Part shown: positions 54,735 through 62,748 of the stretch, one piece after another
How positions within the stretch are numbered: position 1 is the stretch's first letter
Layout: every line of letters begins with the position of its first letter
Assembly: GCF_000741775.1 (NCBI RefSeq)
Contig: NZ_JGZR01000005.1
Span: 124,001 to 188,000, forward strand
DNA length: 64,000 nucleotides
From: Bifidobacterium subtile
GTDB lineage: Bacteria; Actinomycetota; Actinomycetes; Actinomycetales; Bifidobacteriaceae
Direction: 5' to 3'
Made by a program: the position numbers and the translations under genes
The notes under the pieces: generated by a model
What the model saw: only the letters and a program-made list of their open reading frames with translations
Database searches by the model: none
What the model was told of the DNA's origin: nothing

Positions 54735-55964
54735 TCAGCCTCGAATCGCGAAGAGGTATCTTGGCCGTCCGGTCAGGTCGTTGCCGGTGCGGGCTGCCTC
54801 GAAGCCGCTGCACAGAGCGCGTTCGACCAAGGGCTGGCCTTGGGAGATGTCGTGCTCCATCACCAGCAGGGCGCCGGATCTCAGCAAAGCGGCCGAACGG
54901 GCGAGAATCGCGTAGGGAATCGTCAAGCCATCGTCGGACCCGCCGTACAGCGCCATATCCGGGTCATGCTCGCGTACTTCAGGCTGCTCGGGAATCTGCG
55001 AAAGCGGCACGTACGGCGGGTTCGTCACTACAGCGTCGATGGTTCCGTCAAGTTCGGTCAGCGTCGTGGTCTCCGTCGCGTCGCCCTGTATGAGGTGATA
55101 TCGCTGGTTGCGAGCCGATGAAGGCGCGTCGGCAACGTTCGAGTCATCCGATGCTGCATCTCCCGGCACCAACGCAGTCGGCTCTGCGCCTTTCAGCACA
55201 GCCGCGCCCGTCGCGCCAGCACCTGGCACTGTGTCATCTGGCGCGTCATTCGGCATAGCGTCGCCCGAAGCGGCATCACCAGGAGCAACCCTAGCTACTG
55301 TCGCACCCCCCGGTGCCAACGTAGTCAACGTCGCATCACTCAACCCGGCATCACCCAGCACAGCATCGCGGTTGCGGCGAGTCCACACCAATGCCTGCGG
55401 CGAGCGCTCGACTGCCCAAACTTGGGATTCAGGCAGCTCGGTTGCGATGGACAGCCCGATGGCTCCGCTGCCCGCGCACAGATCGACTACTCGCGGCTGC
55501 GCAATCCCCTGCCCACGCAGCCAGTCAAGCGCCGCCTGCACCACGCTTTCGGTTTCCGGCCTGGGGATGAACACGCCCGGGCCGACGGCAAGATCGAGAA
55601 ACCGAAAGGGGGCGTGCCCGGTGATGTATTGCAACGGCTCCCGGGCAGCCCGGCGAGCGAGCAGGGCCTCGAAACGACTTGCGGCCTTCGCATCTTCAGG
55701 CAATTCGCGACCGAGCAGCATCGCCTTATCGATATCGCGCGGCTCCACTCCGTACGCGCATGCCATCAGCAGCTTGGCGTCAACCTGCGGTGTATCGCCC
55801 CCGACCGATCGCAGCGTTTCAGCAGCGGTACGCAGCTGCGCGAATAAAGCATGAGAGGCGGCACCAGATTGGCCAGTGCCAGCAGGCATACGCCTCGGCA
55901 CTAAACCGGCCGCCATGTCCGACGCGGCGCAGGACGCGGCAAGAGGCTCGTCACAGCGGCTCAT
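54735..55964 (-). CDS. prmC: Release-factor glutamine methyltransferase with low-complexity insertion
   Basis: 409 residues against the usual ~290. PrmC methylates the Gln of the GGQ motif in RF1 and RF2. The N-terminal helical domain includes VDAKLLMACAYGVEPRDI. The SAM-binding motif is VVDLCAGSGAIGLSIATELPE, and the catalytic motif IDAVVTNPPYVPLSQ. Between them, about residues 215-285, is a Gly/Ala/Pro/Asp-rich insertion with repeats of PGDAASxD. AAAGGAG precedes the ATG. It lies 40 bp after prfA, the gene for one of its substrates. Confidence 0.93.
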   Translation of the reverse strand: MSRCDEPLAASCAASDMAAGLVPRRMPAGTGQSGAASHALFAQLRTAAETLRSVGGDTPQVDAKLLMACAYGVEPRDIDKAMLLGRELPEDAKAASRFEALLARRAAREPLQYITGHAPFRFLDLAVGPGVFIPRPETESVVQAALDWLRGQGIAQPRVVDLCAGSGAIGLSIATELPESQVWAVERSPQALVWTRRNRDAVLGDAGLSDATLTTLAPGGATVARVAPGDAASGDAMPNDAPDDTVPGAGATGAAVLKGAEPTALVPGDAASDDSNVADAPSSARNQRYHLIQGDATETTTLTELDGTIDAVVTNPPYVPLSQIPEQPEVREHDPDMALYGGSDDGLTIPYAILARSAALLRSGALLVMEHDISQGQPLVERALCSGFEAARTGNDLTGRPRYLFAIRG

Positions 55965-56004
55965 AGCAACTCCTTTGCGGCCTGTTCGCCAGCCAGTAAC
56001 CGGC

Positions 56005-57087
56005 TCAGCTCGCCAGTCGCGTCGCCTCGTCGGCCTGGATGTCGCTGTCGATCACGGCCTGCAGGTCGCCGTCGAGCACTTGGTCGAGGTTGTAGGCCTT
56101 GTAGTTCGTGCGATGGTCGACGATGCGGTTTTCGGGGAAGTTGTAGGTGCGGATGCGCTCCGAGCGGTCCAGCGAGCGCACCTGCGAGTGGCGCATGTCG
56201 GCGGCCTCGGCAGCCTCCTGCTCGTGCTTCATGGCGAGCAGTCGTGATTTGAGCACGCGTAACGCCGCCGCACGGTTCTGGATCTGCGATTTCTCGTCCT
56301 GCATGCTCACCACGATGCCGGTGGGAACGTGCGTCATGCGCACAGCGGAATACGTGGTGTTGACCGACTGCCCGCCCGGACCGGAACTCATGAAGATGTC
56401 GATTTTGAGATCTTTCGGGTCGACTTCGATCTCATCGTCGTCATCGTCGGCCTCGGGGAAGACGATTACGCCGGCCGCCGAGGTCTGGATGCGCCCTTGC
56501 GATTCGGTGACGGGGATGCGCTGCACGCGATGCACGCCGCCTTCGTACTTGAGACTCGCCCACACGCCGTCCGCAGGCGCGGGATTGCCCTTGGCGCGTA
56601 TGGCCAGCTGGATGTCCTTGACACCGCCGAGTTCGGTCGAGTTCTCGCTCTGGATGGTCGTGGACCAGCCGCGCTTTTCCGCGTAGCGGGTGTACATGCG
56701 CAGCAGATCGCCTGCGAACAGAGCCGCTTCCTCGCCGCCGGTGCCGGCCTTGATCTGCATGATCGTGTCGCGGGCGTCGTCGGGGTCGCGCGGAATAAGC
56801 GCCGAACGCAGCTTCTCCTGCGCCTCGGGCAGTTCGGCCTCTAAACGCTGGGCCTCTTCGGCGAAGTCCGCGTCTTCGTCGGCCATCTCCTTGGCCGCTT
56901 CCAGATCATCGTGGATCTGCTGGTAGCGTTCGTAGGCGGATACGATGATGCCGAGTTCGGCATGGCGACGTCCAAGCTTGCGCATCGCATCGGGATCCAC
57001 CGCCACCTCGGCCGTGCCCATCTGCCGTTCGATGTCGCGGTATTCCTTCAGCGCGGTCTGCGCCGCGGCGAACTGTTCGTCTGCCAT
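56005..57087 (-). CDS. prfA: Peptide chain release factor 1
   Basis: This 360-residue factor ends translation at UAA and UAG. The recognition tripeptide PVT lies in [15 protein letters not shown], as in RF1 (PxT), and the catalytic GGQ in [16 protein letters not shown]. The N-terminal coiled-coil domain is complete. AAAGGA precedes the ATG. It leads the prfA-prmC pair downstream of rpmE, separated from it by a terminator. Confidence 0.97.
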   Translation of the reverse strand: MADEQFAAAQTALKEYRDIERQMGTAEVAVDPDAMRKLGRRHAELGIIVSAYERYQQIHDDLEAAKEMADEDADFAEEAQRLEAELPEAQEKLRSALIPRDPDDARDTIMQIKAGTGGEEAALFAGDLLRMYTRYAEKRGWSTTIQSENSTELGGVKDIQLAIRAKGNPAPADGVWASLKYEGGVHRVQRIPVTESQGRIQTSAAGVIVFPEADDDDDEIEVDPKDLKIDIFMSSGPGGQSVNTTYSAVRMTHVPTGIVVSMQDEKSQIQNRAAALRVLKSRLLAMKHEQEAAEAADMRHSQVRSLDRSERIRTYNFPENRIVDHRTNYKAYNLDQVLDGDLQAVIDSDIQADEATRLAS

Positions 57088-57191
57088 GCCTGTCCTTTAT
57101 ATATGTTCGAATGCGCCTGTACGCGCTTGTGCATGCTCATGTGTTTCGTCGACGCCTGCGATACCGCGCCGGGTCGAACCTCTTCGGATAC

Positions 57192-57248
57192 AAAAACGCC
57201 AGTCCTCGGGCGAATCGCCGAAACGATTCAGCCGCGCAAGGACTGGCG
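57192..57248 (-). terminator. Intrinsic terminator of rpmE
   Basis: AGGACTGGCG (57239-57248) pairs with CGCCAGTCCT (57197-57206), with extra internal GGCGAATCG/CGATTC-type pairing, and five T residues follow on the minus strand (57196-57192). It begins 9 bp beyond the rpmE stop. Confidence 0.88.
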
Positions 57249-57256
57249 AAATAACG

Positions 57257-57469
57257 CTACTTGGCCCTCTTGCCGTAGCGACGCTCGAAGCGAGCGACGC
57301 GACCACCGGTGTCGAGGATCTTCTGCTTGCCGGTATAGAACGGGTGGCAGCTCGAGCACACGTCAACGGTCATATGATCGCTTTTGGCAGTGGAACGGGT
57401 GACGAAGGTGTTGCCGCACGAGCAGGTGACCTGCACGGTGTGGTAATCGGGGTGGATGCCCTGCTTCAT
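57257..57469 (-). CDS. rpmE: 50S ribosomal protein L31 (zinc-binding form)
   Basis: 70 residues, [18 protein letters not shown] at the start and [10 protein letters not shown] at the end. Four Cys (CSC near residue 17 and CSSC near 37) are the zinc-ligand set of the C+ form of L31, so this is the zinc-replete version rather than a zinc-starvation paralogue. TAGGAGACATT precedes the ATG; a longer frame to 57571 is not supported. It has its own terminator. Confidence 0.96.
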   Translation of the reverse strand: MKQGIHPDYHTVQVTCSCGNTFVTRSTAKSDHMTVDVCSSCHPFYTGKQKILDTGGRVARFERRYGKRAK

Positions 57470-57630
57470 AATGTCTCCTATGGATTCAACGGGGACCCGG
57501 GTCGCCGCGCCCCAATGGCGGGCGTGAACCGGAACCTCACAGATTATAGCCACCTGTGCGGACGCTTGCATAGCTGCGGCATGACGCCCTTGGCGTAGTT
57601 CCGCATGGCCTCGTCGAGGCTACGCCATTT

Positions 57631-57747
57631 GCTCTGTCTCGTTTATGCCATGCACATCGGGTATTTGTCATAAACAAAACGGAGCTGGGTGAACTCTGTC
57701 TTGTTTATGCCTTGTACCTCGAATTAGCGTCATGAACAAGACGGAGT
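57631..57747. repeat. Tandem hairpins with exact 62-nt period upstream of rpmE
   Basis: Forward arms GCTCTGTCTCGTTTATG (57631-57647) and ACTCTGTCTTGTTTATG (57693-57709) are 62 nt apart. Reverse arms at 57669-57685 and 57731-57747 are also 62 nt apart. The second hairpin pairs 15 of 17 positions, the rest being possible G-U pairs. It fills the gap 57470-57792 between the tRNA and rpmE. Confidence 0.7.
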
Positions 57748-57748
57748 G

Positions 57749-57787
57749 CAAAAGCACCGAATCGCAAAGACTGTGCGGTTCGGTGCT
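57749..57787 (-). terminator. Intrinsic terminator of the tRNA gene
   Basis: AGCACCGAA (57753-57761) pairs perfectly with TTCGGTGCT (57779-57787), followed on the minus strand by a four-T run (57753-57750). It lies 6 bp beyond the tRNA 3' end. Confidence 0.8.
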
Positions 57788-57792
57788 GTGAG

Positions 57793-57866
57793 TGGGGCCG
57801 CTCGGGCTTGAACCGAGGACCGACGGATTATGAGTCCGCTGCTCTAACCGACTGAGCTACAGCCCC
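57793..57866 (-). tRNA. tRNA with CAU anticodon, probably elongator tRNA-Met
   Basis: A complete 74-nt cloverleaf is read on the minus strand: acceptor GGGGCTG with CGGCCCC, D-arm GCTC/GAGC, anticodon stem GCGGA/TCCGT around CTCATAA, and T-arm CTCGG-TTCAAGC-CCGAG, discriminator A. CCA is not encoded. The U6-G67 pair is a wobble. A CAU anticodon also occurs in tRNA-Ile2 (modified to lysidine); the G4-C69 pair differs from the C4-G69 recognised in tRNA-Ile2, so Met is preferred. The initiator is excluded because its features are absent. Confidence 0.85.
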
Positions 57867-58086
57867 ACGTTGGCGAAGGCCAACTCGCATAGTGTAGCAT
57901 CCGGCTCACATTTTTTGGCACCATCACAAAAAGTGCGAGTCAATCGAACCAATCATATTCGGTTTTCATAGCCGGCGAACGTTGCAATTTCAACATTTTC
58001 GATGCGAAAACCTACCCTCGGCACTGTTCGTTGCGACTCACGCTTCTTCGGTACTCGGAAAAAGGTGTGAGCCACAACGAATCGAA

Positions 58087-58773
58087 TCACGCCTCTTCAG
58101 CGTTTCCCACGCCCCGACGCGCATCATGCCCGGAGGCGAAGCGCTCCAACGCCCCGGTCCGGGCGATGGCACGGTACAGCGCCCAGCTCATGAGCCCGGC
58201 AATCAGCACGCCGCCCAGAACCTCGCAGACCATATGCGTCACGCCGCGCGGACTGAGCAAGGCGACGCCCTGATACTGGAAGAACAGCAGATACAGGCCG
58301 TACTCGATCGCGGTCAGCGCACCCGAAACGACGGCGATCGCCGGATTGAACACGCGGTAGCGCGTCACGGCGAACGGCAGCTCGGAGAAGACGCCCTGCA
58401 AGGCCGCCGAAATGAAGACGAAGCTGAAGGAGAAGCTGTTGCCGAACAGCATCTCGGCCAGCGAGCCGATGAAGTTCACGTAGATCGCGGCCCGCGGCTT
58501 GCGGATGATCAGCAGGGCCAGCGGCCCGGAGAAATACCAGAAGGCGTGCAGGATGCTGGCGAAGCCCGGCAGAATGCCGCCCAGAATCGGCGAAAGAGCC
58601 GAATACGCGAAGTTGAAGCCCCAGAATATGACCCCGCAGGCCACGCCGAGCGCGGAGCCCACGGCGATATCGACCGGGCGCCAGCGCAGCGAGGCCGCAA
58701 CGCCGGGCGAAGACAATGAAGACGACGATGAAGAAGATGAAGATGGACGTTTGGACTTGCTGGATATGCTCAT
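58087..58773 (-). CDS. ECF transporter S component, YkoE family
   Basis: About 228 residues with a Ser-run N-terminus and five to six membrane segments. Family marks are RWRPVDIAVGSALGVACGVIFWG, YFSGPLALLIIRKPRAAIYV, SLAEMLFGN and QGVFSELPFAVTRYR. YkoE proteins bind hydroxymethylpyrimidine or thiamin for an ECF importer with YkoC and YkoD, but those partners are not adjacent here. The ATG at 58773 has GGAG four bases upstream; the frame extends to 58911 without similarity. No TPP riboswitch could be recognised upstream. Confidence 0.8.
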   Translation of the reverse strand: MSISSKSKRPSSSSSSSSSLSSPGVAASLRWRPVDIAVGSALGVACGVIFWGFNFAYSALSPILGGILPGFASILHAFWYFSGPLALLIIRKPRAAIYVNFIGSLAEMLFGNSFSFSFVFISAALQGVFSELPFAVTRYRVFNPAIAVVSGALTAIEYGLYLLFFQYQGVALLSPRGVTHMVCEVLGGVLIAGLMSWALYRAIARTGALERFASGHDARRGVGNAEEA

Positions 58774-59097
58774 GGGACTCCGATCCCTCGCGCTGCGCAC
58801 AGTAATGCCACGTCGCCCGTGCGATATCCGGCTACAGGGGACCTGAGACGCCCCTTGACCTGCGCAGTCCGGGCGGGAGCGCCAGTCGCCACTGTAGCAG
58901 TATTCGGTCACGTCGAACAGCGTTCAGTTCGAGCGCAGCTCCGCTTGTTCGCCCTGCGAAGTCCCGCAAGTCGGCATTTCCGCGCGCATGCAGTCGAATT
59001 TTCCCGTGAAATTTACGTTTTCGACCCATCTCCAGTCCCAAGCCTCCAGAACCGTCAGCCAACCCTTGCCCTCGGAACATGAGCGGCATGCGGACAG

Positions 59098-59159
59098 ATA
59101 ACGCAATCGACGTCGTACGCTGAGCGACCAGCATGCGACGTCGAGTGCGTTTGCGTTAT
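59098..59159. repeat. Inverted repeat downstream of the aldehyde dehydrogenase gene
   Basis: ATAACGCAATCGACGTCG (59098-59115) is mirrored by CGACGTCG (59136-59143) and TTGCGTTAT (59151-59159), leaving a 7-nt bulge. It is 40 bp past the gene stop. The gap 58774-59200 also has GTCGAA/TTCGAC ends around 58991-59023 but no gene. Confidence 0.5.
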
Positions 59160-59200
59160 GGAACCACTGTGCTATAAGAACACGTCTATGCTACGGAAGC

Positions 59201-60613
59201 TCACGCCACAACCAAACCCCCGGCCGGATTCGTCAGATCGGGATGCGCGGCCTTGACGATGAGCTGCTCGTTGACGAAGGCCAGCTGGCCGATGCGGCTC
59301 ATCTCGCGCCCATAGCCCGACAGCTTGACGCCACCGAAGGGCAGCTCGGGCAGCGAGGCCATGAAGTTGTTGACGTAGACCATGCCGGTCTCGATGCGCG
59401 AGGCGACTTCCGCGCCGTGATCCGGGTCACCGGCGAAGAGGATGCCGCCCAGCCCGTAGGGGTTGTCGTTGGCGAGCGCCACCGCTTCCTCCTCGGAATG
59501 CACGCGGTATACGGCTGCGACCGGCCCGAACATCTCGCTCTTGTATGCCGGATTGCTTGGGTCGATGTCGGTGAGGATGGCCGGGCGGAAGAACTGGCCG
59601 TCGGAGTCGATTTCGGGATACTGGTAGGCGAGCTTCGCGCCAGCGGCAATCGCATCGTCGAGCTGGGATTGCAGCTTCTCCTTGGCGCGCTTGGTGTTCA
59701 TCGGCGCGAGCGTGGTGGCCGGGTCGAGCGGGTCGCCGGGTTTGACGGCGGCGAAGTTCTTCTTGAGCGCGTCGAGGAATTCGTCGTAGACGTTGTCCAT
59801 CACGATGAAGCGCTTCGATGAGGTGCACACCTGCCCGCAGTTGTAGAGCCGCACGCGCCAGGCGAGGTTGGTGACATCGTCCATGTTCGCGTCGCCGAGC
59901 ACGACGAAGGGATCCATGCCGCCAAGCTCCATCGTGTTTTTCTTCAGGTACTTGCCCGCTGCCTCGGCGACCGACTTGCCGCCGCGTTCGGAGCCAGTCA
60001 GCGCGACGCCCTGCACGCGCGGGTCGGCAATGGCGTCCGTGACCTGATCGTAGGTCAGGAACAGGTTCGTCAGCGTCCCCTTCGGCACGCCGGCCTCCTC
60101 CACGATTTCGCAGAAGCGCTTGGCCGAGGTCGGCGTGTTCGCCGCATGCTTGAGAATCATCGAATTGCCGACCATGTAATTCGGCGCGAAGACGCGCATG
60201 ATCTGGTAGTACGGGAAGTTCCACGGCTCGACCATCATGACGACTCCCACCGCATGATGCCGCACTTCGGCCTCGCCAGTCGCAATCGTCTCGATCGAAT
60301 CCGGCCTGAGCAGCTCTTCACTGTGATCGGCGAACCAGTCCGCGATGATAGCGCACAGCTCCACTTCGCCGGCCGATTCGCCGACCAGCTTGCCCATGTC
60401 GACGGTGCAGATCTTGGCGAGTTCATCGGCATGCTCGCGCAGCGCTGCAGCGACCTTGTGCAGCAGTGCGCCACGCTCGGCGATCGGCTGCGTCTTGAAC
60501 TCCTCGTAGCGCTGCGCACCGAGCGCCAAAGCGTCCTGCAGCTCGCTGTCAGTGGCGAAGGGATACTCCGTGACGACTTCGTTGGTATAGGGATTGACTG
60601 TTTGATACGTCAT
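59201..60613 (-). CDS. gabD: NAD(P)-dependent succinate-semialdehyde dehydrogenase-type aldehyde dehydrogenase
   Basis: 470 residues of the ALDH superfamily. The catalytic Cys lies in NCGQVCTSSKRFIV, the general-base Glu in NTMELGGMDPFVVL, and the substrate Asn region is PWNFPYYQIMRVFAPNYMVGNS. The pattern GLGGILFAGDPDHGAEVASRIETGMVYVN (two stretches) is common to succinate-semialdehyde and related dehydrogenases, so the gene symbol is a best guess. GGAGG precedes the ATG. The chain ends a little earlier than some relatives. It stands alone. Confidence 0.85.
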   Translation of the reverse strand: MTYQTVNPYTNEVVTEYPFATDSELQDALALGAQRYEEFKTQPIAERGALLHKVAAALREHADELAKICTVDMGKLVGESAGEVELCAIIADWFADHSEELLRPDSIETIATGEAEVRHHAVGVVMMVEPWNFPYYQIMRVFAPNYMVGNSMILKHAANTPTSAKRFCEIVEEAGVPKGTLTNLFLTYDQVTDAIADPRVQGVALTGSERGGKSVAEAAGKYLKKNTMELGGMDPFVVLGDANMDDVTNLAWRVRLYNCGQVCTSSKRFIVMDNVYDEFLDALKKNFAAVKPGDPLDPATTLAPMNTKRAKEKLQSQLDDAIAAGAKLAYQYPEIDSDGQFFRPAILTDIDPSNPAYKSEMFGPVAAVYRVHSEEEAVALANDNPYGLGGILFAGDPDHGAEVASRIETGMVYVNNFMASLPELPFGGVKLSGYGREMSRIGQLAFVNEQLIVKAAHPDLTNPAGGLVVA

Positions 60614-61001
60614 GACTACCTCCTTGTAGACTTCATGAACGCCTCCAGTCTATGCCTGTACCATCGCCATGATCACGGCGAACATGGTGATTTCGCTCAC
60701 AGGTACTTATCGGGATGCAAGGCATGCAGGAAACAGGTGGCAGTCGCGAAAAGGCTCCGTCATAGTTCATTTTGAGATAAGCTGAAACATGGCACAACGG
60801 ACAGCATGAAGACCCATCGGACCTAATCCAAACGTTCATTCGGCGAGTGAGGTTTCCCTGTAAATTCTACGAGGCGCATTCGAAGCACTCGCGCCAATGC
60901 GTCATGCTACTGCATGCCATAACACGGCAGACACAGTCAGCAACTTGCGAATCCCGTCATACAGTTGCCCTATCGCACGGCGACATATTGCACAGTATGG
61001 C
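60614..61001. other. 388-bp intergenic region
   Basis: It lies between the start of the aldehyde dehydrogenase gene and the stop of the 143-residue protein, both on the minus strand. Apart from weak complementarity around 60660-60700 nothing notable was seen; it should contain the dehydrogenase promoter. Confidence 0.35.
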
Positions 61002-61433
61002 CTACTGCACCACGGTCCAGTCGTTGATGCTCTTGCCGTCCTTGTCGAAGAACTGCAGCCAGCCGTTGGCGCGACCGAAGTAGAGGAACAGGCCGACTTC
61101 GTTCACGCTTTTGAGCACGATGTCTTCCGTCGTCTCGAAATCCTCGATCGCGTCGGCGTGCTCCTGGCGAAGCATGTTGCCCCAGCGGTCGTCGAGGCCG
61201 ACCGAGCCATCCTTGTTGAGCGGGGCCTCGCGGCGCAGCTTCGCGCCTTTTTTGATGACCATCTCGTTCCGCTTGCGCCACAGCACCGTGGCCGTGCTCT
61301 CGAAATTGTCGAGCTGGAACTCGACCGTGGACACCTCTTTGCTCCAACGGTGCCGGGCCTTGGCGTACGATTTCTTCGTCGCTGGCGCCGCTGATGCCGT
61401 CGTTGCCGCATCCGTCGCGTTCTGCTCGCTCAT
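61002..61433 (-). CDS. Uncharacterised 143-residue protein
   Basis: I do not recognise a domain. An Ala/Thr-rich N-terminus (~22 residues) is followed by a basic KKSYAKARHRWSKEV and a mixed alpha/beta region with STVEFQLDNFESTATVLWRKRN and GLFLYFGRANGWLQFFD. There is no signal peptide or membrane helix, so it is probably cytoplasmic. GGAGGGACACG precedes the ATG, giving good support for translation. It is upstream of no clear operon partner. Confidence 0.75.
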   Translation of the reverse strand: MSEQNATDAATTASAAPATKKSYAKARHRWSKEVSTVEFQLDNFESTATVLWRKRNEMVIKKGAKLRREAPLNKDGSVGLDDRWGNMLRQEHADAIEDFETTEDIVLKSVNEVGLFLYFGRANGWLQFFDKDGKSINDWTVVQ

Positions 61434-61609
61434 CGTGTCCCTCCGTGCCATATGTATCACAGTGTCGTCTGCTAGCCGTGTCGTCACCGCCGCGTTATCC
61501 ACCGCTGTGTCGACCTGCCGATCGTTCCAGCGCGTCTTTTGCCCGTGCGGTTCGGACGTCTTGCCGCCCTATCGCAAGCAGAAAACACGTCGCCAGCTGC
61601 CGTATGAAT

Positions 61610-62347
61610 TCATCGTACAGGAATTTGGCTTGGGGCATCGTGCGCGGCGTCCGCATCTGCGGCTGCCATCGTGCTGCGCAGCCCGGCCAGAATCATGGCC
61701 GCAAGCTCCTCGCCCGCCCGACGCTGCCGCGCCTCCAGCTCCGCGGAGCCCCAGTCCTCCCCCGCAGCCAGCAGACTGGTCGGCGTTGGAATGGCCCGAA
61801 GAAAAGCGAACAGCGATCGCATCGCCGTATCGGGGACCAGCGCGTGCCGGCGCGAGCCTCCTGTAGCGACCAGCACCACGGGCATATTCACTATCGCGTC
61901 CACATCCACGATATCCCAGAACGACTTGAACAGCCCGGAATACGAAGCCTTGAATACCGGAGTCGCGGCAATCAGCGCATCGCTGGATATCACCTGCTCG
62001 AAGACGCCGCGCAGCGCATCGGACATATGGTAATCGACTGCGGCCACGGCGATGTCCGCCGCGAAATCCTTGAGGGCAATATGTCGCAACTCGCATTCAT
62101 GGCCGTGACGTTGCAGCGTCTCCTGCGTGCGCACGGCCACCGCATCGCCCAACCTGCCGGTAGCGGAATGCTCTGATACGCCGGCGCTGACGACGGTGAT
62201 TCGGTACGCGTCGCCACGCCCTTCGGGGGCATGGACGTCAGGCTGGGAGACGCCGACGATACCTGCATGAGCGGGCTGCCCGTAGCCGCCCGCCGCGCTG
62301 CGAACGAACTGCACGTCCGCCATGGCAGTGTCTTGCCCCATGCCCAT
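61610..62347 (-). CDS. NAD(P)H-dependent FMN reductase-like flavoprotein (CE1759 type)
   Basis: About 245 residues. The flavodoxin-like domain begins ITVVSAGVSEHSATGRLGDAV and has SDALIAATPVFKASYSGLFK, the flavin-contact loop of NADPH-dependent FMN reductases, and VNMPVVLVATGGSRRH. The N-terminal ~45 and C-terminal ~20 residues are variable. It may supply reduced FMN or reduce quinones or other acceptors; partner unknown. Three ATGs crowd the start (62347, 62341, 62323); the first has AGAGA nearby. Confidence 0.82.
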   Translation of the reverse strand: MGMGQDTAMADVQFVRSAAGGYGQPAHAGIVGVSQPDVHAPEGRGDAYRITVVSAGVSEHSATGRLGDAVAVRTQETLQRHGHECELRHIALKDFAADIAVAAVDYHMSDALRGVFEQVISSDALIAATPVFKASYSGLFKSFWDIVDVDAIVNMPVVLVATGGSRRHALVPDTAMRSLFAFLRAIPTPTSLLAAGEDWGSAELEARQRRAGEELAAMILAGLRSTMAAADADAAHDAPSQIPVR

Positions 62348-62563
62348 ATTCTCTGGCCTTTCCACGGTGCGGCCGAAGTCGGCTGCGTTCCTGCACATCA
62401 AAAGTCGAAGGTCGACAATGCTTCAACCCGTCCTATAACCATCACCAACAGGTACACCCCTCATGCGCACGACGTCAAGACCCGGTCGCTCCCATTCACC
62501 TGTACGCGCATCAACGCGACGGTCCGCGCTGCTATCCGCCAACACCGTCAGCGGCAACAAAAA

Positions 62564-62626
62564 CAGGGCGGCAGCCGCATCGGATACGATCCTTACGATC
62601 GGATTCCCGATGCGGCTGCCGCCCTG
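62564..62626 (-). terminator. Intrinsic terminator of the MHS transporter gene
   Basis: CAGGGCGGCAGCCGCATCGG (62564-62583) is perfectly complementary to 62607-62626; the loop also pairs internally. Read on the minus strand the stem is followed by TTTTTGTT. It lies 122 bp beyond the transporter stop, within the 401-bp gap 62348-62748, which has no gene. Confidence 0.9.
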
Positions 62627-62748
62627 TGATAAATCTGACACTGGCTCGTGTCCGCTGTGAGCCGAAGCTCCAACTGCCTGCGGCTATGCAACCGTCAGCA
62701 GCGCGGCCGCTTCAGTAGCGCAAGCATTTTCATTACCTCAACCGCAGA

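Noticed and set aside
58774..59200. TPP riboswitch upstream of the YkoE-type gene
   Set aside because: The conserved CTGAGA and ACCTGA-type segments of the THI element could not be found on the minus strand.
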